From contig NZ_AFPK01000026.1 of the NCBI RefSeq assembly GCF_000220525.1, positions 1 through 64,000 of the forward strand: a DNA stretch of 64,000 nucleotides, in the 5' to 3' direction. A program made the position numbers and the translations under genes. This document shows positions 45,377 through 53,301 of the stretch, piece after piece; the first letter of the stretch is position 1, and every line of letters begins with the position of its first letter. The DNA is from Ochrovirga pacifica (GTDB lineage Bacteria; Bacteroidota; Bacteroidia; Flavobacteriales; Flavobacteriaceae). The notes below the pieces were generated by a model. It had not been told where the DNA came from. It saw only the letters and a list, made by a program, of their open reading frames with translations, and ran no database searches.

Positions 45377-46706
45377 ATAATTCTTTATTTACATCCCAGG
45401 CCTCTAGGTAATCTTTAATTTCTTTGATAAACATACCTCCTAGTGCACCATTTATAACACGATGGTCGTAAGAATGCGTAATGTACATTTTTTGACGGAT
45501 TCCTATAAAATCACCTTCTGGAGTTTCTATTACCGCAGGAACTTTTCTTATGGCTCCCAAAGCCAAAATAGCACTTTCTGGTTGATTGATAATTGGTGTT
45601 CCAAATATAGACCCAAAGCTACCAATATTAGTAACCGTATAGGTTCCTCCTTTTATGTCGTCTGGTTTTAATTCATTATTCTTAGATCTGTTTGCCAAAT
45701 CATTCACCGCTTTTACCATTCCGTTTAAGCTTAAATTTTCGGCATTTTTTATTACAGGAACTATTAAATTCCCATCAGGCAAAGCAGAAGCCATTCCTAG
45801 GTTAATTGCTTTTTTTACGACTACTTCTTGCACACCATCAAAAGAAATATTGACCAGCGGATATTTTTGAATAGCTTTGGTAACCGCTATCATAAATATT
45901 GGAGTAAAGGTTAGTTTTTGTCCTTGTTTTTTGTAGTAAGCATCCTTTACTTTATTTCTCCAGTTTACCAAATTTGTCACATCTACTTCTATAAAAGACT
46001 GAACATGTGCCGCTTTTTGCTTGGAGTGAACCATATGATCTGAAATCAACTTTCCCATTCTAGAAAGGGTAATCAACTCATCCCCTTCTTGCAACACCTT
46101 ACTTGTGATTGTGTTTTGATTTGTTTTTGAATCTGATGCTGCTGCTTTTTGTTCTTGTAAAGCTGTTGTTTTTTTTCCTCTATTTTTTACATAAGTCAAC
46201 ATATCCTCTTTGGTAACCCTACCTGCCAATCCTGTTCCTTGAATTGCATCTAGTTCTTGTTGCGATATATTTTCGGCATTGGCTATACTTTTTACTAAAG
46301 GAGAATAAAACTTATCCTCGCTACTTTCTACAGTAGGAGGTTTTTGTGTGGTCGACGTTTGTTCAATCAACTGCGTTACTTCTTCCTCTACTTTAGCAAT
46401 TGCATCATCGGTCGTTTTTTCTTTTGATGCTGAGCTAGCTTCCGAAGATGTGTTTTTAGTCTCTCCTTCTGTTTGGATTATTGCAAACGTCTGACCTACC
46501 TGAACAACATCTCCTTCTTGATACAATTTTTCTACCAGAACACCTTCTACTTCACAAGGAACATCAGAATCTACTTTATCTGTAGCTATTTCCACTACCG
46601 ATTCGTCCATTTCTATCGAATCTCCAACTTCTTTTAACCACGCAGTAATGGTTGCCTCAGCAACGCTTTCTCCCATCTGAGGTAATTTCAATTCAAATCT
46701 AGACAT
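45375..46706 (-). CDS. 2-oxoacid dehydrogenase E2 (dihydrolipoamide acyltransferase)
   Basis: 443 residues. One lipoyl domain (1-80) with the lipoylated Lys in EIATDKVDS, an Ala/Glu/Lys-rich linker, a peripheral-subunit binding segment (about 138-170), and the catalytic domain (about 210-435). The C-terminal motif is SYDHRVINGALGG, with Asn replacing the Asp of the usual HRxxDG. That change is seen in some Bacteroidota E2 proteins and may alter rate. E1 and E3 are not nearby. It is probably the branched-chain or 2-oxoglutarate type rather than pyruvate, since the pyruvate E2 is at 58.4 kb. Confidence 0.9.
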   Translation of the reverse strand: MSRFELKLPQMGESVAEATITAWLKEVGDSIEMDESVVEIATDKVDSDVPCEVEGVLVEKLYQEGDVVQVGQTFAIIQTEGETKNTSSEASSASKEKTTDDAIAKVEEEVTQLIEQTSTTQKPPTVESSEDKFYSPLVKSIANAENISQQELDAIQGTGLAGRVTKEDMLTYVKNRGKKTTALQEQKAAASDSKTNQNTITSKVLQEGDELITLSRMGKLISDHMVHSKQKAAHVQSFIEVDVTNLVNWRNKVKDAYYKKQGQKLTFTPIFMIAVTKAIQKYPLVNISFDGVQEVVVKKAINLGMASALPDGNLIVPVIKNAENLSLNGMVKAVNDLANRSKNNELKPDDIKGGTYTVTNIGSFGSIFGTPIINQPESAILALGAIRKVPAVIETPEGDFIGIRQKMYITHSYDHRVINGALGGMFIKEIKDYLEAWDVNKEL

Positions 46707-46772
46707 GTATGCTTTATTTTTTGTTTTGCGAATTTAATAAATATGACGGTCTTTTTTACAGATTCAAAAAAA

Positions 46773-46804
46773 TAAACCCGATAGCCAAATAGCTATCGGG
46801 TTTA
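46773..46804. terminator. Terminator between the YceI and E2 genes
   Basis: The arms TAAACCCGATAGC and GCTATCGGGTTTA pair perfectly with a six-base loop. Minus-strand flanks are T-rich (TTTTTTTGA). It stops the marR-yceI transcript. Confidence 0.8.
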
Positions 46805-46827
46805 TCAAAATTTAGTTTAAGCTTCTA

Positions 46828-47382
46828 TTAGAACACAATGTGAATTGATAACTCAAATTCATCATCAATAGCTTTGTCTTTTAAGTTGTCAAAAAACGAT
46901 TTAGATCCATAACGAATTCCAAATTTTGTTCTATCAATTTTTACATCTCCAGAAATAGTTTTTCCTTTTTTAACCAAAGTAAAAGCTTTTTTTACGGTTT
47001 TTCCTTTAATTGTTAAGTCACCTTTTACAGTATTTCCTTCTACACTAGTAATTAAAAATTTTGCTACAGGATACTTGTCTACACCAAAAAAGTCATCATT
47101 TTTTAAGTGTCCTTCTAATTTTGCTTTCATATCACCATCCAAATCTGTAACATTAATAGAGTTCATATCTACCGTAAATGTTCCTCCTACTAATTTTCCT
47201 TCCTTTAGCTCTACAACACCACTTTTAAAGTTGATGGTTCCATTATGTTGTCCGGTTACTTTTTTACCCACCCACTTAATCGTACTTTTTTTTACATCAA
47301 TAGGCTTTTTGTTTCCAGCATGTAAAGTCACAGTAAATAAAGCTACAATAGCTAAAATTGTTGATTTGATTGTTGTTTTCAT
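46828..47382 (-). CDS. YceI family protein
   Basis: 184 residues with a signal peptide (to about residue 22, LHAG). The lipocalin-like fold is recognised by TIKWVGKKVTGQHNGTINFKSG, DMNSINVTDLDGD and GDLTIKGKTVKK. Secreted to the periplasm, where family members bind isoprenoid lipids. It lies 27 bases downstream of a MarR regulator and is probably controlled by it. Confidence 0.92.
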   Translation of the reverse strand: MKTTIKSTILAIVALFTVTLHAGNKKPIDVKKSTIKWVGKKVTGQHNGTINFKSGVVELKEGKLVGGTFTVDMNSINVTDLDGDMKAKLEGHLKNDDFFGVDKYPVAKFLITSVEGNTVKGDLTIKGKTVKKAFTLVKKGKTISGDVKIDRTKFGIRYGSKSFFDNLKDKAIDDEFELSIHIVF

Positions 47383-47409
47383 TTTTTAATTGATTTTTGT
47401 GATTAATAA

Positions 47410-47829
47410 TTATTGTTTTATTTTTTCTAATAAACTTGTTAATAAAGATAGTTCTTCTTTGTTATAATTGGCTGTTAATTTTTGTTCATATTTTATTAAA
47501 GAATGATCTATACCTGCTAACAACCCCAACCCTTTGTCGGTAATAAAAATTTCAATCTTACGTCTGTTTTCTTGACACTCTTTACGTTGTACCAACCCCT
47601 TTTTTCTTAGCTTATCTACCAACCTTGTAGTATTGCTCATTTTATGAATCATATGACTTTGCAATGTATTTAGATTGATGGGCAATCCGTCTTGACCTCT
47701 TAGTATACGTAAAATATTAAACTGCTGTATGGTTAAATCATATATTTTAAAAAAGCTATTCATCTTTTCCACAACATAATTTCCAGCAACAATGAGTTGT
47801 ATCACAGCTTTATTTGATTCGCTTTGCAT
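47410..47829 (-). CDS. MarR family transcriptional regulator
   Basis: 139 residues. A winged helix-turn-helix with LTIQQFNILRILRGQDG and HKMSNTTRLVDKLRKKGLVQRKE, then the C-terminal dimerisation helices. It precedes yceI in one transcript. The effector is unknown. No cysteine is placed as in peroxide-sensing members, other than one in the wing (KECQENRRK). Confidence 0.92.
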   Translation of the reverse strand: MQSESNKAVIQLIVAGNYVVEKMNSFFKIYDLTIQQFNILRILRGQDGLPINLNTLQSHMIHKMSNTTRLVDKLRKKGLVQRKECQENRRKIEIFITDKGLGLLAGIDHSLIKYEQKLTANYNKEELSLLTSLLEKIKQ

Positions 47830-47941
47830 TATTTTGACAGTTTTTAGTTATTGTTCCTACAACAAATGTATATACAACAGTCATAAAAAACAAAGAAATT
47901 TTCACTTTTTTTTTAGGCTACTTAGTATGTAAACTAAGGGA

Positions 47942-48009
47942 CTACGTATAAAACTGCGAAAAAACATATGCCTTTTTTCGTTTGCAATACGTATTTATAC
48001 GTAGCTTTG
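47942..48009 (+). promoter_or_regulatory. Promoter and inverted TACGTA repeat of the ammonium porin operon
   Basis: TTTG at 47981-47984 and TAGCTTTG at 48002-48009 are 17 bases apart, a full Bacteroidota promoter. An 11-base perfect inverted repeat (CTACGTATAAA at 47942-47952, TTTATACGTAG at 47994-48004) brackets it, the second arm overlapping the -7 element. It is placed to block or guide RNA polymerase; a nitrogen regulator is the obvious candidate but is not identified. Confidence 0.55.
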
Positions 48010-48045
48010 TCCACAGGTAAAACATAAAACATTAAAAACTTTATC

Positions 48046-49020
48046 ATGAAAAAAATTATTTTATCTGCATTAATGTTAACAGGAGCGTTGACATTCGCAC
48101 AAGAGGGAAAATTAAGCGTATCTGGAACAGTAGATGTTTATGGAACTGCTAATTTCGGAGAAACAGGAACTCCAGGATTATTAGTAGACACACCAGAAAA
48201 TGCTACCATGTTTGGTTTAGGTATGGCAAACACTATTTTTGCTTATGAAAAAGGGAAAGCAGGAGCTGTTGTTGACTTAGCTTATGGACCTAGATCTGCA
48301 GATGCATCAGGATGGGAAGGAATTGTAAACCAAATGTACGCATACTATAATGTAAGTGAATCTGTAACAATTACAGCTGGACAATTTAATACATTCTTAG
48401 GATATGAAGTAATTTCACCAGCCTCTAACTTTAACTACACAGTATCTTATTTGTTTAACGAAGGTCCTTTTACACATGTAGGTGCAAAAATTGACTATGC
48501 AGTGAACGATGACTTGTCTTTAATGTTAGCAGTTACCAATCCACACGGAGATTTTGGAACTGGATATGGAAATGAATACGCACAGTTAGGTTTCCAATTA
48601 GGATACAAAGGACAATACTTAAACATTGCTTATGGAGCTGATGGATTTGGTGCAGATGACCAATTGTACATAGACTATACTGGAGGGTTTGATTTATCTG
48701 ACACTTTCTACTTAGGAATTAACGCTGCTTATTCTGAATCTTCTGAAACTGAAGCTGGATATACAGGTGCTGCTTTGTACTTACAAAATGCATTTTCAGA
48801 CAGTTTCTCTTTAGGGTTACGTCCTGAATACTTTGAAAGATTTGCTGGAGACGACAGTGTATCTGTAACTGCATTTACTTTAACAGCAAACACTGCATTA
48901 ACAGAAAACTTATCTTTTATTACTGACTTAAGAATCGATTCTTCTGATGATGGAATTATTGAAACTAGTACTGAAGACTCTGTTACTACTTTAACTTTTG
49001 CAGCAGTATACTCTTTCTAA
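48046..49020 (+). CDS. Outer membrane porin-like beta-barrel protein
   Basis: 324 residues with a signal peptide (to about residue 18, TFAQ). The rest is made of alternating strands with Tyr/Phe girdle residues, ending TLTFAAVYSF with a terminal Phe, typical of an outer-membrane barrel. Its gene starts the ammonium operon porin, PII, Amt, so it may allow ammonium or small amines through the outer membrane. High use of codons such as GGA, GCT and AAC suggests strong expression. Exact substrate inferred from context only. Confidence 0.8.
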   Translation: MKKIILSALMLTGALTFAQEGKLSVSGTVDVYGTANFGETGTPGLLVDTPENATMFGLGMANTIFAYEKGKAGAVVDLAYGPRSADASGWEGIVNQMYAYYNVSESVTITAGQFNTFLGYEVISPASNFNYTVSYLFNEGPFTHVGAKIDYAVNDDLSLMLAVTNPHGDFGTGYGNEYAQLGFQLGYKGQYLNIAYGADGFGADDQLYIDYTGGFDLSDTFYLGINAAYSESSETEAGYTGAALYLQNAFSDSFSLGLRPEYFERFAGDDSVSVTAFTLTANTALTENLSFITDLRIDSSDDGIIETSTEDSVTTLTFAAVYSF

Positions 49021-49109
49021 GCTGTAGAAAACATATTACATATCAGACAAAACCTAAGTGTTTTGTCTGATATCAAAAAATATTCAACCTAAATTTTAAA
49101 CCTTCTATT

Positions 49110-49448
49110 ATGAAAAAAATCGAAGCGATCATCAGAAAATCTAAGTTTTCTGAAGTGAAAGAAGCGCTACACGAAGTAGGTGTTAACTTCTTCTCTTACT
49201 GGGACGTAACTGGACTTGGAAACGAAAAAGTAGGAAAAGTATACCGTGGTGTATCTTTCAGCACTAATGATATTCAAAGACGTTATTTATCAATCATCGT
49301 AAACGATGATTTTGAACAAATCACAGTTGAAACTTTATTAAAAACAGCTGCTACAGGTGAAGTTGGAGACGGAAAATTATTTGTATCAGATGTAAAAGAA
49401 ACTTACCGAATTCGTACTGGGGAAAAAGGTGGGGAAACATTAAAATAA
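49110..49448 (+). CDS. PII nitrogen regulator, copy 1
   Basis: 112 residues, full length. The core is intact (MKKIEAIIRKSKF, ATP-binding TGEVGDGKLFV and RIRTGEKG). The T-loop is atypical: GLGNEKVGKVYRGVSFSTNDIQRR. The E. coli GlnB Gln39 position is Glu39, one residue is lost, and the uridylylated Tyr51 corresponds to Phe50. It probably binds ATP/ADP and perhaps 2-oxoglutarate and closes the Amt channel, but cannot be uridylylated in the enterobacterial way. It follows the porin and precedes amt copy 1 by 34 bases. Confidence 0.9.
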   Translation: MKKIEAIIRKSKFSEVKEALHEVGVNFFSYWDVTGLGNEKVGKVYRGVSFSTNDIQRRYLSIIVNDDFEQITVETLLKTAATGEVGDGKLFVSDVKETYRIRTGEKGGETLK

Positions 49449-49482
49449 AACACAAACTAAACTATTAAAAAATATATAAATT

Positions 49483-50658
49483 ATGGATACAAGTGCAATT
49501 TTAGGAGCTTTGTGGATCATCATATCAGGAATCTTGGTGTTCTTTATGCAAGCTGGATTTACATTAGTCGAAACAGGTTTTACACGTTCTAAGAACGCAG
49601 GAAACATCATCATGAAAAACATTATGGATTTAATTGTAGGATCTATTGGATTCTGGGCAATTGGGTACTCTGTAATGTATGGTCAATCAATCGCTGGATT
49701 TATCGGAACTCCAGAAATCTTTGGTTTGGCTGGAACAAAAAATTACGAATTATTCTTCCAAACAGTATTTGCTGCAACTGCTGCAACAATTGTATCTGGA
49801 GCAGTAGCTGGAAGAACTAAATTCTCTACATACATCATTTTCTCTGTGATTATGACTGTTATTATTTATCCAATTGCTGGTAGCTGGCAATGGAACGGTG
49901 ATGGATGGTTGGCTCAAATGGGATTCATTGACTTTGCTGGATCTTCAATTGTACACGCTGTAGGTGGATGGGCTGCTTTGATTGGTGCTATTATGGTAGG
50001 ACCAAGAATTGGAAAATATAAAGATGGTGTTTCTCAAGCAATTCCAGGACACAACTTGTTATTAGGAGCTTTAGGAGTATTTATTCTATGGTTAGGATGG
50101 TTTGGATTTAACGGAGGTTCTCAATTAGCTTTCGGTTCTGAAGAAGATGTAGATGCAGTTGGTAAAGTAATCATCAACACCAACTTAGCTGCTGCTGCTG
50201 GTGCTGCTGCTGCCTTGTTCTACACTTGGATACGTTACGGTCAACCTGATGTTTCTATGACATTAAACGGTGCTTTAGCAGGATTGGTTTGTATTACTGC
50301 AGGATGTGGTGATGTAGAACCTGGAGCTGCTGCTATTATGGGTATGATTGCTGGTGTTGTGGTAGTAATTTCTATTACTTTTATTGATGAAAAGTTAAAA
50401 ATTGACGATCCTGTAGGAGCTGTTTCTGTACACGGTGTATGTGGTACTTTAGGAACTATTTTATTAGGAGTATTTGCAGAAAGTGCAGACTTAGTAACTC
50501 AAATCATTGGTGCAGTAGCATACATGGTATGGGCAATCGTATTAGCTGCTATCGTATTCACAATCTTAAAAGTTACAATGGGACTTAGAGTTTCAGAAAA
50601 AGAAGAGATTGAAGGATTGGATAAAGCTGAGCACGGAATTGGAGTTTACAACGATTAA
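49483..50658 (+). CDS. amt: Ammonium transporter, copy 1
   Basis: 391 residues, about eleven membrane segments. Conserved Amt features: ETGFTRSKNAGNIIMKN, TAATIVSGAVAGR, DFAGSSIVHAVGG (Asp160 and His168 equivalents) and the second pore His in VHGVCGTLGT. The C-terminal GLRVSEKEEIEGLDKAEHG is the cytoplasmic switch that contacts PII. It takes up ammonium and is gated by the PII protein encoded just before it. No signal peptide is needed or seen. Confidence 0.95.
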   Translation: MDTSAILGALWIIISGILVFFMQAGFTLVETGFTRSKNAGNIIMKNIMDLIVGSIGFWAIGYSVMYGQSIAGFIGTPEIFGLAGTKNYELFFQTVFAATAATIVSGAVAGRTKFSTYIIFSVIMTVIIYPIAGSWQWNGDGWLAQMGFIDFAGSSIVHAVGGWAALIGAIMVGPRIGKYKDGVSQAIPGHNLLLGALGVFILWLGWFGFNGGSQLAFGSEEDVDAVGKVIINTNLAAAAGAAAALFYTWIRYGQPDVSMTLNGALAGLVCITAGCGDVEPGAAAIMGMIAGVVVVISITFIDEKLKIDDPVGAVSVHGVCGTLGTILLGVFAESADLVTQIIGAVAYMVWAIVLAAIVFTILKVTMGLRVSEKEEIEGLDKAEHGIGVYND

Positions 50659-50683
50659 TCTTCGTTTTTAACAATAACTTATT

Positions 50684-50717
50684 CAGCCTGATTCTTTTAC
50701 AGAATTAGGCTGTTTTG
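50684..50717 (+). terminator. Terminator after amt copy 1
   Basis: The arms CAGCCTGATTCT and AGAATTAGGCTG pair with one G-T, loop TTTAC, then TTTTGTAT. Moderately strong; it separates the porin-PII-amt operon from PII copy 2. Confidence 0.65.
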
Positions 50718-50754
50718 TATCTTACCTTTCTTAAAATACCTAAAAACACAAATC

Positions 50755-51093
50755 ATGAAAAAAATAGAAGCAATTATCAGAAAATCTAAATTTGACAAAG
50801 TTAAAAAAGCCCTACACGATGTAGGTGTAAACTTCTTTTCTTACTGGGACGTTACAGCCTTGGGAAATGAAAAAATAGGGAGAGTATATCGTGGTATTTC
50901 TTTTAGCACAGCAGACATCCAAAGACGTTTTTTATCTATTGTTGTAAATGATGATTTTGAAGAGATTACCATTAAAACTATTTTAGAAAACGCTGCTTCT
51001 GGAGAAGTAGGTGATGGAAAAATATTTGTTTACGATGTAAAAGATACTTACCGAATCCGCACAGGAGAAAAAGGTAGCGAAACACTTAGATAA
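50755..51093 (+). CDS. PII nitrogen regulator, copy 2
   Basis: 112 residues, closely similar to copy 3 and less so to copy 1. T-loop ALGNEKIGRVYRGISFSTADIQRR: again Glu39 and Phe50, lacking the uridylylatable Tyr. ATP-site motifs SGEVGDGKIFV and RIRTGEKG are intact. It lies between two terminators, so it can be transcribed alone; a near-consensus TACCTTTC element lies about 32 bases upstream. Whether it serves Amt 1, Amt 2 or another target is unknown. Confidence 0.9.
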   Translation: MKKIEAIIRKSKFDKVKKALHDVGVNFFSYWDVTALGNEKIGRVYRGISFSTADIQRRFLSIVVNDDFEEITIKTILENAASGEVGDGKIFVYDVKDTYRIRTGEKGSETLR

Positions 51094-51124
51094 CTCATAA
51101 AAATACGTAGTTTTACGATTTTAC

Positions 51125-51165
51125 AAAAAATACGTACTCCAAATTAAGGAGTACGTATTTTTTTT
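51125..51165 (+). terminator. Terminator of PII copy 2
   Basis: The arms AAAAAATACGTACTCC and GGAGTACGTATTTTTT are perfect, with a seven-base loop and a T tail. The stem itself contains TACGTA, the word seen in the ammonium promoter repeats. Confidence 0.88.
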
Positions 51166-51193
51166 ACGTTTATATTCTTAAAACATATCGTAT

Positions 51194-51202
51194 TATATTT
51201 GC
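51194..51202 (+). promoter_or_regulatory. -7 element of PII copy 3
   Basis: TATATTTGC, a perfect TAnnTTTG, 26 bases before the start codon and 30 bases after the preceding terminator. Confidence 0.65.
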
Positions 51203-51227
51203 ACTCGATAATCTAAATCAAACATCA

Positions 51228-51566
51228 ATGAAAAAAATAGAAGCAATTATCAGAAAATCTAAATTTTCTGAGGTTAAAAAAGCGCTACACGATGTAGGAG
51301 TCAATTTTTTCTCTTATTGGGACGTTACAGCGTTAGGTAATGAAAGAATCGGTAAAGTATATCGTGGTATTTCTTTTAGCACAGCAGACATTCAAAGACG
51401 TTTTTTATCTATTGTCGTAAATGATGACTTTGAACAAATCACCATAGACACCATTCTAAAGCATGGAGCTACAGGAGAGGTAGGTGATGGAAAAATATTT
51501 GTATACGACGTAAAAGAAACTTACAGAATCCGAACGGGAGAAAAAGGAGGAGAAACACTGAGATAA
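51228..51566 (+). CDS. PII nitrogen regulator, copy 3
   Basis: 112 residues. T-loop ALGNERIGKVYRGISFSTADIQRR, same Glu39 and Phe50 pattern as copies 1 and 2. It shares long identical stretches with copy 2 at the DNA level (for example around 51357-51392), pointing to recent duplication or gene conversion. It precedes amt copy 2 by nine bases and probably regulates it. Confidence 0.9.
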   Translation: MKKIEAIIRKSKFSEVKKALHDVGVNFFSYWDVTALGNERIGKVYRGISFSTADIQRRFLSIVVNDDFEQITIDTILKHGATGEVGDGKIFVYDVKETYRIRTGEKGGETLR

Positions 51567-51575
51567 ACTAAAACT

Positions 51576-52832
51576 ATGGAAACTACACTGAACTTTACAA
51601 TCAACAATGTATGGATGATGATTTCTATTGCATTGGTATTTATAATGCACTTAGGATTTTCTGCTTTGGAAGTTGGATTGGCAAGATCTAAGAACGCAAT
51701 AAACATATTATTTAAAAACTTTATGATTGTAGCCATTGGGCTACTTACCTACACCCTATGTGGGTTTAATTTAATGTACCCTGGTTTTGAAGAAGGTGCC
51801 ACAGGAGTATTTGGATTTGCAGGATGGGGAGTTGTACTTCCTGAAGGAGGAACGACTTCTGCTTACAACGAAGGATATACTTATTGGACTGACTTTTTAT
51901 TTCAAGGAATGTTTGCTGCCACTGCTGCAACCATTGTTTCTGGTGCAGTAGCAGAACGTATCAAACTTAACTCTTTCTTAATTTTCTCACTATTGTATGT
52001 AGGAATCGTATATCCTATTGTCGGTTCTTGGAAATGGGGTGGTGGATTTTTAGATCAAATGGGATTCTACGACTTTGCAGGTTCTACTTTAGTACACTCT
52101 GTAGGAGGATGGGCTGCTGTAATAGCTGTTATTTTGTTAGGACCTCGTTTGGGTAAATATTTACCTGATGGTACTATTAAACCTATCGTAGGTCATAACA
52201 TTCCCCTTGCTGCTTTAGGTATTTTCTTACTGTGGTTTGGATGGTTTGGATTTAACGGAGGTTCTGTACTTTCTGCAGATCCTGCATTGGTATCTTTGGT
52301 ATTGGTAACAACTTCTTTAGCTGCTGCATCTGGAATTGTTGCTGCTTTTATTACTTCTTACCTAAAGTTTAAAACTTATGACATCACAATGGCTTTTAAC
52401 GGTTCTTTGGCTGGTTTGGTAGGAATTACAGCCGGTGCAGATTTAATGTCTCCGTTAGATGCAATTATTATTGGATTTATTGCTGGGGTAATTATTGTTT
52501 TTGCTATTGGTATTATTGACCGTTTAAAATTAGACGATCCAGTAGGGGCTATTGGTGTGCACTTAATTTGTGGAGCTTTTGGAACCTTAGCTGTAGGAAT
52601 TTGGGGAGAAAGAGGTTTCTTAACTACTGGTTCTTTTGTTCAACTAGGTACACAAGCTTACGGAATTATGGTTGTTGGAATTACTTGTTTAATTACTTCG
52701 TTCATCATTCTATTCACGATTAAAAAAACAATTGGATTGCGTGTTTCTGAAAAAGAAGAAAAACAAGGTTTGGACATACACGAACATGGAATGAATGCCT
52801 ACGAAGACATCAATCTAAACGACAACGATTAA
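51576..52832 (+). CDS. amt: Ammonium transporter, copy 2
   Basis: 418 residues. The Amt core is intact: EVGLARSKNAINILFKN, TAATIVSGAVAERIK, DFAGSTLVHSVGG and VHLICGAFGT. It is longer than copy 1 because of an extra loop after the third helix (GVVLPEGGTTSAYNEGYTY). The C-terminal GLRVSEKEEKQGLDIHEHGM is the PII-contact tail. Copies 1 and 2 are clearly divergent, so the duplication is old or one was acquired separately. A terminator follows. Confidence 0.95.
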   Translation: METTLNFTINNVWMMISIALVFIMHLGFSALEVGLARSKNAINILFKNFMIVAIGLLTYTLCGFNLMYPGFEEGATGVFGFAGWGVVLPEGGTTSAYNEGYTYWTDFLFQGMFAATAATIVSGAVAERIKLNSFLIFSLLYVGIVYPIVGSWKWGGGFLDQMGFYDFAGSTLVHSVGGWAAVIAVILLGPRLGKYLPDGTIKPIVGHNIPLAALGIFLLWFGWFGFNGGSVLSADPALVSLVLVTTSLAAASGIVAAFITSYLKFKTYDITMAFNGSLAGLVGITAGADLMSPLDAIIIGFIAGVIIVFAIGIIDRLKLDDPVGAIGVHLICGAFGTLAVGIWGERGFLTTGSFVQLGTQAYGIMVVGITCLITSFIILFTIKKTIGLRVSEKEEKQGLDIHEHGMNAYEDINLNDND

Positions 52833-52853
52833 AAACACTTTTTTACATAAAGC

Positions 52854-52888
52854 AAAAGCATCTGGTTTTAGTACTAGATGCTTTTTTT
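52854..52888 (+). terminator. Terminator of amt copy 2
   Basis: The arms AAAAGCATCT and AGATGCTTTT enclose a 12-base loop, with a T tail. It ends the second ammonium operon. Confidence 0.78.
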
Positions 52889-52916
52889 CTTCCTTAGAAG
52901 GATATTTTAAATCCAT

Positions 52917-52944
52917 AAAAAAACCTTGTGTAAAATACACAAGG
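52917..52944 (-). terminator. Terminator of the cold-shock gene
   Basis: Perfect nine-base arms CCTTGTGTA and TACACAAGG, three-base loop, then seven T residues on the minus strand. Confidence 0.82.
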
Positions 52945-52973
52945 CTTTGATACTGTCAAAAAAAATTAAAATT

Positions 52974-53165
52974 TTATAAAACTCTAACGTCTACTGCGTT
53001 TAATCCTTTTCTACCTTCTTTTAAATCATACTCAACTGCATCTCCTTCACGAACTTCATCAACCAATCCTGAGATGTGTACGAAATAATCTTGTTTTGTT
53101 TCTTCATCAACAATAAATCCAAATCCTTTTGATTCATTGAAGAATTTTACTGTACCTTTTTTCAC
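52974..53165 (-). CDS. Cold-shock domain protein (CspA type)
   Basis: 63 residues from the GTG at 53165 (VKKGTVKFFNESKGFGFI). RNA-binding motifs KGFGFI and YFVHIS are intact, with a conserved C-terminal VEYDLKEGRKGLNAVDVRV. An upstream ATG at 53210 would add 15 residues, but the -7 element at 53194-53201 lies downstream of that ATG, so it is not in the mRNA. The GTG gives the normal 63-66 residue length. An RNA chaperone in the cytoplasm. Confidence 0.9.
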   Translation of the reverse strand: MKKGTVKFFNESKGFGFIVDEETKQDYFVHISGLVDEVREGDAVEYDLKEGRKGLNAVDVRVL

Positions 53166-53193
53166 TTTGTAATAAATATGTTTTAATATATCA

Positions 53194-53201
53194 CAAACAT
53201 A
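53194..53201 (-). promoter_or_regulatory. -7 element of the cold-shock gene
   Basis: Minus-strand TATGTTTG matches TAnnTTTG, about 29 bases before the GTG start and downstream of the ATG at 53210, which it rules out as the start. Confidence 0.6.
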
Positions 53202-53301
53202 GTGTTTCATAAATGAATCACACCATAATATCGTATTTATTTCAATAAAATTCTGTGGCTCAGCAAAAAAACAGTAGAAACACGTACTTTATCAACCGTG
53301 T

